A stretch of 64,000 nucleotides of DNA from Candidatus Sumerlaeota bacterium. GTDB taxonomy: Bacteria > Sumerlaeota > Sumerlaeia > MWCT01 > JAUWMI01. Positions 53,472-61,062 of the stretch are shown here, in pieces. The stretch is taken from contig JAUWMI010000015.1 of assembly GCA_030613245.1 (NCBI GenBank), positions 1 through 64,000 on the forward strand. Reading direction: 5' to 3'. Every line of letters begins with the position of its first letter. The stretch's first letter is position 1. Both the position numbers and the translations under genes were made by a program. The notes below the pieces were generated by a model that had not been told where the DNA came from, searched no databases, and saw only the letters and a program-made list of their open reading frames with translations.

Positions 53472-53592
53472 GCCGCAGCGGAACGCGAGATGCACTTCAC
53501 CTGTAAAAGATGCAGGGCGAAACCTTACGCAGCGCGCTACCACAGCGCACGCACAGTCGGCTTAGCTGTGCGTTCCCGATAAAGGAGTGAAT

Positions 53593-54282
53593 ATGGAAAG
53601 CTTCTTCGAGCGTTACGTGTTGAGTGGGGGCATCATCATGGGATTTCTCATCCCCTGCTCATTCCTGGCCTGCTATTTTATCGTACAGGGGCTGATCAAT
53701 CTTCGCCGCCAGCGCATTGCTCCACACGATTTGATTAGCATGGCTAAATCCTGTAACTCCCCTGCGTCGCAGAAGACATTTATCTCGACACTCCGAATGA
53801 GACGGAGCTCCCTTGCCATCATTTTCGAGAAACTACTCGCCCACTTTGCAAAAGCTTCGGAGCTTGAGGACAATGAAGTGGTGCGCGAAGCTGTAGAGGA
53901 AGAGACCACACGTCTCTACCATAAGAACAGCCAGCTGGCGGTCATTTACACCATCTCCCCGCTGCTCGGCCTCCTCGGCACAATCCTCGGTATGATGAGA
54001 AGCTTCTACGAATTCAGCCTATCGGAAACTCGCTCTGTTGCCCAATTGAGCGAAGGAATTAATGAGGCTCTCGTGACCACCATGTGGGGACTCTTCATCG
54101 CTATTCCGTCATTTATCATGCTTAGCATTTTCAAACATCGGTTGTTTTACTACGAAATTGAACTCTTCCCCAGTGTCATCAAGGATCTCTTGCCGAAACT
54201 CAAGCGCATGGCTCAGAGCCTCCAGGGAACTGCTGATGCTGGCCAACCGGACAACCCGGGAGACAGAGGAGATTCCCGATGA
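53593..54282 (+). CDS. exbB: MotA/TolQ/ExbB proton channel protein
   Basis: A 229-residue inner membrane protein with three helices (about 12-33, 120-145, 160-185). The pore helices carry SPLLGLLGTILGMMRSF and LSEGINEALVTTMWGLFIAIP, the family signature. It uses the proton gradient with ExbD to energise the TonB-like protein encoded before it. ATG 53593 has AAGGAG (53582-53587) at correct spacing. Its end overlaps exbD by four bases (ATGA). TolQ or MotA-like assignment is possible; context favours ExbB. Confidence 0.9.
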   Translation: MESFFERYVLSGGIIMGFLIPCSFLACYFIVQGLINLRRQRIAPHDLISMAKSCNSPASQKTFISTLRMRRSSLAIIFEKLLAHFAKASELEDNEVVREAVEEETTRLYHKNSQLAVIYTISPLLGLLGTILGMMRSFYEFSLSETRSVAQLSEGINEALVTTMWGLFIAIPSFIMLSIFKHRLFYYEIELFPSVIKDLLPKLKRMAQSLQGTADAGQPDNPGDRGDSR

Positions 54283-54725
54283 GACATAAGCGCTACCTTA
54301 TCTGGGTTTCGGAAGATTCTATCAACCTGACGCCTTTGCTGGACGTCATCTTCAACATCATCTTTTTCTTCATTCTGGCTACTACGATTCGCGAAGCTAA
54401 AAGCTTTCTGGAAGTACAGCTGCCCAGCTCCTCCGAGGCCGCAGCGCGAGAAGCTGAGACAGCGACGCTCATCATAACAGTCACCGATACGAATAGAATC
54501 TACCTGAACGAGCGGGAAGTCACGCCGAAAGATCTGGAGGCGCTGCTGAAGGAAGAGCATGTAGGGAAGGTGAGGGAAATTATCATTCGCGGTGATGCGA
54601 AGGCGTATAACCAGACGATCGTTGACGTACTGGATGCATGTGCGCGCGCAGGCCGCTATGCCGTATCTATTGAAGTGAAAGGCCGCGAAGGGCTTGATAC
54701 ATACCCGCCAGGCTCCGTGCCCTAG
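54279..54725 (+). CDS. exbD: ExbD/TolR biopolymer transport protein
   Basis: A 148-residue protein with one helix (about 20-40, LTPLLDVIFNIIFFFILATT) that carries the essential membrane Asp in LLDVIF. The periplasmic domain follows (about 45-140; TLIITVTDTNRIYLNEREVTPKDLEALL, IIIRGDAKAYNQTIVDVLDACARAG). It forms the stator channel with ExbB. Confidence 0.92.
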   Translation: MRHKRYLIWVSEDSINLTPLLDVIFNIIFFFILATTIREAKSFLEVQLPSSSEAAAREAETATLIITVTDTNRIYLNEREVTPKDLEALLKEEHVGKVREIIIRGDAKAYNQTIVDVLDACARAGRYAVSIEVKGREGLDTYPPGSVP

Positions 54726-54806
54726 CACTGCCTTTTGAGCAGAAAAACATTCCCCACCGCGTGCGCGATGGGATTGCTTTGCTCTGTTTGCCTGTTGTGT
54801 GTTGCC

Positions 54807-55751
54807 TTATTGCATTCCTTTGAGCAATGGAAGGGCGGATTTCGCCTCCTGGTAATCGTATCCGCCAAATAAAGTAGCACCCTCCCGCACTACCACCAGA
54901 ACTCCATGGTACTTCGTTGGGACCCAGAAATTCTCGTCGCCCAGCTTATTCAGAGCACTCGCCGTCTCTCCTGATGAGACATCCGAGGTTTTCAACTTCT
55001 CAAAAGCCTCGTGCGCAACCCGTGGGTCTTCAAAACTTGTCCAGAAGATCGTGACCGTGTGCTGCGTCTCCCCGGCCTCTAAAATTGCGCAGTCCGCCAG
55101 CCATACCTTGTGCATATACGGCTGGCCCAGAAAATTCCTGTAAATCATCTTTTCGCTATTGAGAATGCGTGAAGCGGGCAAATGCCTGAGCGCTGTAGGA
55201 AAGCCTCTTTGCTCCTTCATACGTCTGGCAACTTCTTTGCCGAATGCCTTAAGCCCCGCCTTCATCTCATCGGAAATCTTAAACGTTGATAGCCTCACGT
55301 AATACGGCCCAGCGTAAAAATTCAACGCCAGGTCGCCAAGGTAGCCTTGCGTGCCTATATCCACGAAGTTATAACCGGGCTGGCGCTCACTACTGTAAAT
55401 GCCAAATCCGCGCTCTCCATCCCCCATGTCGTAGATGTCAACCACCACCGCTGCTTCCGGGTCATGCGGCAATGCATACTCAGCTGTGGCAAGCCGCTGA
55501 AATCCGTAAGAGAGGTAATGTTCGGCTGCGCCATTGATGTATTTCCATAAATTCTCTGGCGTATATAACGTCGGAGTTGTTTTCCGATCCCAGTGGCCTA
55601 CCACGCCGCTCTCCGGCAGGAAGGCAAATAGTTTGGCCGCCTGACTCCCGCACTGAGCCGACTCGGGCGCCTGTTGCGCACAGAGCAGTATCGGAAACCC
55701 TGACAGCAATCCTGCCAGCACGACACCTCTTAATGCTCCCCACATCCTCAC
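54807..55751 (-). CDS. exported DUF6599-like protein
   Basis: A 314-residue secreted protein (signal about 1-25, ending LLCAQQ). The region LFAFLPESGVVGHWDRKTTPTLYTPENLWKYINGAAEHYLSYGFQRL, with VVVDIYDMGDGERGFGIYSSER soon after, matches the DUF6599 family, which occurs in many anaerobic and PVC-type bacteria and has no known biochemical role. It is the last gene of the minus-strand redox cluster. GTG 55751 is chosen for the GGAGG seven bases before it; the frame opens at 55784. Confidence 0.8.
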   Translation of the reverse strand: MRMWGALRGVVLAGLLSGFPILLCAQQAPESAQCGSQAAKLFAFLPESGVVGHWDRKTTPTLYTPENLWKYINGAAEHYLSYGFQRLATAEYALPHDPEAAVVVDIYDMGDGERGFGIYSSERQPGYNFVDIGTQGYLGDLALNFYAGPYYVRLSTFKISDEMKAGLKAFGKEVARRMKEQRGFPTALRHLPASRILNSEKMIYRNFLGQPYMHKVWLADCAILEAGETQHTVTIFWTSFEDPRVAHEAFEKLKTSDVSSGETASALNKLGDENFWVPTKYHGVLVVVREGATLFGGYDYQEAKSALPLLKGMQ

Positions 55752-55813
55752 GGCTATTCCTCCTCTCCGCCACTTGGCGGACAAGTTCTAAACAGCACGC
55801 TCAAGCCTTGCGA

Positions 55814-57067
55814 TTACGCCAACATCAATAGCTCGTGCGCCTCGCGCAATTTCGTCCTGACAGCCAGCCCATAAGGGCACACCGCTTCACAGGGTGCACT
55901 GCATCCGGCACATGTGATTACTGTTTTCGCAGGAAGCAGCTCCCCATACAGCCCCATGGCATGCTTCTCCATGGCATAATACTTAAAGTACATCCGGTAG
56001 CGCAAGATGTTAGAGATTTCAACGCCGTACGGACAGACGCCAGCGCATGTATCGCAAAACCGGCACATCTCGTGCGACTGTTGTGCCAGGTAGCGTCGTA
56101 AAACCTCCTGATCCTCCTTGGTAAACTGCTGGCCAGCCACAGCGCATAGCTCGCGCACGTCATCGAATGTCTTCATCGTAACAATCAGATTACTTACGCC
56201 TGGATTTGACAGCACCCACTTGAGAGCCGCCTGGCGGAACGTCTGGCCCGGGATTGCCTCAATTCCCTCGCGCTTGGCGCCGCCCAGGGTCTTCATCGCC
56301 ACAAATCCAACGTTCTTCTTCTGTGCCAGCGCCACCAGATCGCCAAACCCTGGATGCCCGGCAAAATTATACTTACACAGAATCACGTCATAGTGCCCCT
56401 TATCTATCACCTCTTTCATCAACTCTACCAGATTCCCCGAATGACATGACACGCCGAGAAATCGCGTTTTGCCTTCCTTGCGAAGAGTCATCATGGTCTC
56501 AAGAACGTCCTCACTATGAAAATGCTCCGATGCACTTACGCCGTGGCACATCAATATGTCCACATAATCCGTTTGCAGTGCCTTAAGGCTTTCTTCCGTT
56601 TGCTTGCGAATCGCTTCTTTTGAAAGGCCCCCGCGGCGGTTCCACTTGGTGACGAGATAGACCTTATCGCGCTTTCCCTTGAGGGCTTTGCCCACGGTAA
56701 TCTCGCCTTGCCCACCGATGTAGCTCCGCGCCGTGTCAATGTAATTCACACCCTGATCAATGGCAAATGCAATCACTGCGGGATCACTGACAGCGATTGC
56801 ACCGTAGCTGACTTCCGCAACACGCAGGTTTGTGCGGCCAAGCGTGCGATAGCGCATACCGCCAGGCCCAACTGCCGGAAGTGGCGGCGTCGTTGTACTA
56901 TCTCCGGCCTGGTTTTCTGGCCGTAATGCGGCATGCGCCAGATTTGAGCCAAATTTGCCCAGCGCGAGCCCTGCTCCCAGTGCTCCAAGCGATGACCGCA
57001 TGATAAATACCCGGCGATCAATCCTGGGGGGTTGTTCGGTTTTTGGTGACCTTTCTTTTTCTCGCAC
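55814..57067 (-). CDS. aldo/keto reductase with C-terminal iron-sulfur domain
   Basis: A 417-residue protein. A twin-arginine-like leader RRVFIMRSSLGALGAGLALGKFG (about 18-40) is followed by an aldo/keto reductase barrel (about 70-330; LGRTNLRVAEVSYG, NYIDTARSYIGGQGE, YLVTKWNRR, DILMCHGV). A ferredoxin-like tail has CRFCDTCAGVCPYG and CAGCSAPCEAVCPYG (about 335-400) for two iron-sulfur clusters. Leader and clusters suggest export and electron exchange with the cytochromes encoded upstream. GTG 57067 has GGAGAG before it; an earlier frame opens at 57103. Substrate unknown. Confidence 0.9.
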   Translation of the reverse strand: MREKERSPKTEQPPRIDRRVFIMRSSLGALGAGLALGKFGSNLAHAALRPENQAGDSTTTPPLPAVGPGGMRYRTLGRTNLRVAEVSYGAIAVSDPAVIAFAIDQGVNYIDTARSYIGGQGEITVGKALKGKRDKVYLVTKWNRRGGLSKEAIRKQTEESLKALQTDYVDILMCHGVSASEHFHSEDVLETMMTLRKEGKTRFLGVSCHSGNLVELMKEVIDKGHYDVILCKYNFAGHPGFGDLVALAQKKNVGFVAMKTLGGAKREGIEAIPGQTFRQAALKWVLSNPGVSNLIVTMKTFDDVRELCAVAGQQFTKEDQEVLRRYLAQQSHEMCRFCDTCAGVCPYGVEISNILRYRMYFKYYAMEKHAMGLYGELLPAKTVITCAGCSAPCEAVCPYGLAVRTKLREAHELLMLA

Positions 57068-57113
57068 GTTCTTCTCTCCTTTCCTAGTGAGCCTTATACA
57101 CAAGTAGGTATGC

Positions 57114-58757
57114 CTATTCTTCCATAGCGCTAAGTGTTTTCAACTGCTTGAAACGCTGGCGTGCAGCCTCCAGCTCACGCTGCGCGTTGCGTAAATTGTG
57201 AACTCCAAGCCGCTGGACACGCTCAACTCCATCGTGCGTCTGGCGAAACGTATCGCTCATTTCAGAGAGTGAAATCTGCAGCCTGGTGGGAGCGCTTGCT
57301 GGTGATGCCCTCCCTGCCCATTCCATATTCATGCGCTTCGCCCATGCTGCCAGCCGTTTGAGCAGCTCCCGGCTCTCGCGATCCAGTTTTTCCTCCCAAT
57401 ACGAGAGTAATTGTCCATAAGTTGCGGGGTGACAGACCATGCATCGCTGTCGGACAATGGGCAAACGTGAACCTGGATCTTCCACAGCATGGCAATCCGT
57501 GCATTTGACCACCTTGAGCATCGGGTCTGCAAGGGGACCTGCCTTATCAAAAGCACTCTCCCCAAGACGAAAGGACTGCACATCCCCATGACAGCCTTCA
57601 CAACTCTGGTCGCTCACCATATACGTTCCATCAGGATGGCACGCCGCACAGGCGACATGGCGATGAAGGACCCCAAGCTTATACTCTGTGGCTTTGTCAT
57701 GGTCAAACGCAAGGCCCTCTTGCTCCCAACTCAAGACAGTATGACACTTCATACATTGATCTGACACCTCGTCGCCATGGGGCGAGGCATGACACGAGAC
57801 GCACGCTGCGCTTGCCTCAGCGTAGGTCGAATCACTATGGCAATCCAAGCATGCGAGGCCAGCGTGGCGCCCCTCAAGCGCATAGCCGGTTGCCGTTGTG
57901 TGATCGAACTGCGCTGCGGCATTTGCCCACCGCTGCTCATCATGGCATGAGTCGCACGCTGCTCCCAGCTTGCCTTGATGCACGTCCATGTGGCAGTCAC
58001 TGCAGCGTGTTGATACCTCTTCCCCCCATCCTTTGCGATGGCACTGCACACACTGAACCTCGCTGTGAGCGCCGTGCAAAGGAAAGCCAAAATCCTGGCC
58101 ATGATCGTACGCAACCGCTCGCCCTGTCCATCCTCTGGCTGAGTGACATCTCTCGCACTCGGTTGACACTCTTCCAGAATGCGGCGTCGGATGACAGCCC
58201 ATGCAGGTAACCGGCAGACCAATATATCGAAAGCGAACTTTCTCCTTTTTCTCTCCTTCTTGCAGATGGCAACGCTCACACGGCAGGGAAAGATGCTTCC
58301 CCTCCAGGGGAAATTGCGACAGTGCATGATTGAACTGCACCGCATCCAATTCGATGGGCACGAAATCCACGCCCTGATGATCTGAATGACAGTCAATGCA
58401 TGCGCCTTCGAGAAAGCGGCCATGATACCCCTGCTTCTTCGTTCGCCGCTCCCAGATAAGATCGTGGCACGACAAGCATTTCCTTTCACCCGCTTCCCTG
58501 GCAATCAGATGACAATCCGCACAGTGGTCAAGTCCCTCCAGGTGTGCGTGTGCCGCGCAGAGCGGCCCCGGATTCGCCACTGTAGCAAGCGGGGGATGAA
58601 GCTCCGCGGCTGAGTCCAGAACGTGCTCCTTATCCGTCGCAACGCCCTTGGTTGCAGTGGCAAGGAAAAGCCCGACGAGCATTACGCCACAGCACACCAT
58701 GATCCAGCGTGTAACCCTGCTGCGCTCCAAGGCCATCTGGTTTACCATCCTGTGCAT
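57114..58757 (-). CDS. 16-heme c-type cytochrome
   Basis: A 547-residue exported cytochrome with 16 CxxCH motifs between about residues 65 and 465: CADCH, CLSCH, CIDCH, CERCH, CMGCH, CERCH, CVQCH, CSDCH, CDSCH, CLDCH, CVSCH, CMKCH, CAACH, CEGCH, CTDCH, CMVCH. Repeating FDH / ALEGRH / CxxCH blocks resemble class III or cytochrome c7-type modules. A membrane helix near 20-38 anchors the N-terminus, and the last 85 residues form a helical, basic domain without hemes. The motif count suggests long-range electron transfer across the periplasm. ATG 58757 follows the upstream cytochrome stop by two bases (TGATCATG). Confidence 0.93.
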   Translation of the reverse strand: MHRMVNQMALERSRVTRWIMVCCGVMLVGLFLATATKGVATDKEHVLDSAAELHPPLATVANPGPLCAAHAHLEGLDHCADCHLIAREAGERKCLSCHDLIWERRTKKQGYHGRFLEGACIDCHSDHQGVDFVPIELDAVQFNHALSQFPLEGKHLSLPCERCHLQEGEKKEKVRFRYIGLPVTCMGCHPTPHSGRVSTECERCHSARGWTGRAVAYDHGQDFGFPLHGAHSEVQCVQCHRKGWGEEVSTRCSDCHMDVHQGKLGAACDSCHDEQRWANAAAQFDHTTATGYALEGRHAGLACLDCHSDSTYAEASAACVSCHASPHGDEVSDQCMKCHTVLSWEQEGLAFDHDKATEYKLGVLHRHVACAACHPDGTYMVSDQSCEGCHGDVQSFRLGESAFDKAGPLADPMLKVVKCTDCHAVEDPGSRLPIVRQRCMVCHPATYGQLLSYWEEKLDRESRELLKRLAAWAKRMNMEWAGRASPASAPTRLQISLSEMSDTFRQTHDGVERVQRLGVHNLRNAQRELEAARQRFKQLKTLSAMEE

Positions 58758-58759
58758 GA

Positions 58760-59830
58760 TCAATTTGATTCTTCCTGCTTCTGAGCACTCGAAGGCTGTG
58801 CGTCTAACGGAAAATCCCACGTGCCAATCACAATGCGCTTTTCCCCTTCCAGAGACGAGCGCTCCAGCCTTACCCGGATTTGCCGCACAGAAGCAAGATC
58901 AACACCTTCAAACTGAAACGGAATCTGGCGTTCCTTCAACGGCACAAGCTGCGTCCGTAATTCAATGAAAAAATCCACTGATCGCTCAGCCAGCGTCTTT
59001 TCGTCTTCATCAATTAACTCAGCTGCCAGTGTAGCCTTTCGATATCCATACTCGCCAGTAGGAATTCCGTGAGGTAGCCGATTCGTTACTCGCAGCATTA
59101 CGTGCAGCGTCTGAGTGCCTGCCTGGTCTTGAGTCAGCTCAACGCGCACGGCATCAGGGAAATGCTCAATACTCGCGAGTGTCATTTCATGACTGCGCGT
59201 CTTAACTACGCGCGGTGTTGAAAACAACAGGCGCGACACAAGGCTGGGCTTCGCCATCACGCGGCGCTTCACAGGCGTCATGTGGCAGCCCTGACAAGTG
59301 TTCACGCGTGCGGCAAACGGCGCTGCCTGCCATTCTGAATAAGTCGCCCGATGACATACGCCGCACAATGCGCTGTGCCGGTATCGCTCCTCATTCACCA
59401 CCACGGGATGCGCCTCATAGCGCACGGGCAGCGGCCCCCAGAACGATCCACACTGCAAATGGCATGCCAGGCAATCGACTCCTTCGTTAGCTTGCGTAAC
59501 GCGTGGTGGTGGGCTCTGGCCATCAGTGAAAATAGTTACGGGCTGATGGCATCCCCGACAGCTATCAATCGAACCCCCATCCGAATAGAACTGGTAGTGC
59601 TCATTCTTAACACTGTCGGCATGAGGCGAATGCTGCCATTCGAGAAAAATCTCCTGATGGCAGCGGCGGCAGTCCGCTGAAGACACTTCAACCCCCGAAC
59701 GTGGCATGAACGAAGTGTAACGACCCACGCAGCCCACAAGCCAAAGCACTATCACTCCCGCTGCAATAAGCTTCCAGCGCCTGTAAACAAATCCATGCAC
59801 CAACCAGTCTCGCTTTCCTCCAACGCTCAA
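58760..59830 (-). CDS. 5-heme c-type cytochrome, lipoprotein
   Basis: A 356-residue cytochrome with a lipobox-like LVGC (about 31-34), so probably membrane-lipid anchored. Five CxxCH motifs (CRRCH, CRGCH, CLACH, CGVCH, CQGCH) lie in about 50-180, a pattern like the cytochrome c-554 family, which normally has four. The C-terminal half (about 200-350) is a beta-rich domain lacking hemes. It overlaps the radical SAM gene before it by four bases (TTGA) if TTG 59830 is the start; later TTG/GTG starts exist. It is likely the electron partner of the 16-heme cytochrome. Confidence 0.88.
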   Translation of the reverse strand: MSVGGKRDWLVHGFVYRRWKLIAAGVIVLWLVGCVGRYTSFMPRSGVEVSSADCRRCHQEIFLEWQHSPHADSVKNEHYQFYSDGGSIDSCRGCHQPVTIFTDGQSPPPRVTQANEGVDCLACHLQCGSFWGPLPVRYEAHPVVVNEERYRHSALCGVCHRATYSEWQAAPFAARVNTCQGCHMTPVKRRVMAKPSLVSRLLFSTPRVVKTRSHEMTLASIEHFPDAVRVELTQDQAGTQTLHVMLRVTNRLPHGIPTGEYGYRKATLAAELIDEDEKTLAERSVDFFIELRTQLVPLKERQIPFQFEGVDLASVRQIRVRLERSSLEGEKRIVIGTWDFPLDAQPSSAQKQEESN

Positions 59831-61062
59831 GAATGCCGGTGGACGGTCATTCCTTTACGCTCAAACGCGTGTTGAAAGGACTTGCGGCGTCGCCGCGCCC
59901 TGCCCGAGGCATCAACGCTATGTCCGAGATTTACACAGTGCGTACACGCACATCCAGTACGCCGAATCCACGCCCGTTGCCGCTCTGCCGCCGCCCCCAA
60001 CCATACCGCCTTGAAGTCGTACTCCGTATCCCTAACGTTTCCTACCGGCTCCAATAACTCACACAAGCGCACGTCGCCGTTTGGCTCAATGACCCCGAGT
60101 GCAACACCCGCTTGACACTGCACCATAAGTCTCCCGCGCCGCAACATCTCTGCCTGCAACTGGTACACACTTTTTATATACGAAAGCCGCAGGGCCCGCT
60201 CATCAGTCCAGCGCTTGCCCATCAGCTCGAAATTCGTTTCCAGCATAAGAGGCACAATACCTTCAAATTCATCTGGTGAGGGAGGCTGCAATTTGCTGTC
60301 AGCCGGCACGCCTCGAATTACTTCGAACATCATACCATCAACGTCTGCATGCTGTTTTAGATATTCGATCAGTTGCGGCACTTCGCCAATATTCTGCTGA
60401 GTTAAGACGGTAAGCGTATAGATCTGGAATTTGAATTGCCTGGAGGCGGGGAGGCGTTTCAACACCCTGGAGCGCAGCTCATTCAACTGTTCAAGAGTGC
60501 GAAACACATACTGAAAGTTCCCCTTCACTCCGCGAATCGCATCGTGGGTAGCCTCCATGCCGTCAAGCGAGACTCCGATCGTCAGTAGAATATGAGGGTG
60601 GCTGGTTAGCACCGCTTCGGCAACCGCTGAACAGGGCTCAGGCAATAGAGCGTTAGTAGGAATATCAATACTGGTCAGCCGATTCTGGCGTACGAACACA
60701 TCCAGAACCTGCTCAAGATCGGGCCGAAGAAAAGGTTCGCCGCCAGAAATCAGGAGATGCGGGAAGGCCGGCAACGAGGCAGAGATGCGCTCGATCTCCG
60801 CAAGCGACAACTCATCCTTAGAATCTCTATTCAGCCCCTGCCAGTAAAAGCAAGTGCGGCACCGCGCATTGCATTTCGACGTCACAAAAAACGTTAGCAC
60901 CCGCAGTTGCTCTAGAAGATCTTTCTTTCGACGTCCCATGTCGGCTTGTCCGTTAGTCCGTTTGTCCGTTAGAACGGCAAAAAGCAACTTCCGCGCGTCC
61001 TCGTTCCTAACCATAGAGCGAGGTATGCAATAGTCATAAGTACGGGTGAGGTAAGATGTCAA
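59827..61062 (-). CDS. radical SAM protein with SPASM-like C-terminus
   Basis: A 411-residue radical SAM enzyme. The 4Fe-4S motif CNARCRTC (CxxxCxxC) is at about 64-71, then SGGEPFLRPDL, a barrel with SLDGM and a C-terminal cysteine-rich region (CQAGVALGVIEPNGDVRLCE and CACTHC near 300-385). Such domains modify peptides or carry auxiliary clusters. The stop overlaps the following cytochrome gene. The N-terminal start is uncertain: TTG 61062 overlaps the upstream stop, while ATG 60939 lies after an 8-bp tandem repeat (60948-60971) that would otherwise be translated. The target is unknown. Confidence 0.88.
   Translation of the reverse strand: MTSYLTRTYDYCIPRSMVRNEDARKLLFAVLTDKRTNGQADMGRRKKDLLEQLRVLTFFVTSKCNARCRTCFYWQGLNRDSKDELSLAEIERISASLPAFPHLLISGGEPFLRPDLEQVLDVFVRQNRLTSIDIPTNALLPEPCSAVAEAVLTSHPHILLTIGVSLDGMEATHDAIRGVKGNFQYVFRTLEQLNELRSRVLKRLPASRQFKFQIYTLTVLTQQNIGEVPQLIEYLKQHADVDGMMFEVIRGVPADSKLQPPSPDEFEGIVPLMLETNFELMGKRWTDERALRLSYIKSVYQLQAEMLRRGRLMVQCQAGVALGVIEPNGDVRLCELLEPVGNVRDTEYDFKAVWLGAAAERQRAWIRRTGCACTHCVNLGHSVDASGRARRRRKSFQHAFERKGMTVHRHS
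60948..60971. repeat. three 8-bp tandem units (GTCCGTT[A/T])
   Basis: GTCCGTTA, GTCCGTTT and GTCCGTTA in tandem near the start of the radical SAM frame. A similar octamer run lies at 63404-63435, on the other side of the large exported-protein gene. Confidence 0.7.
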
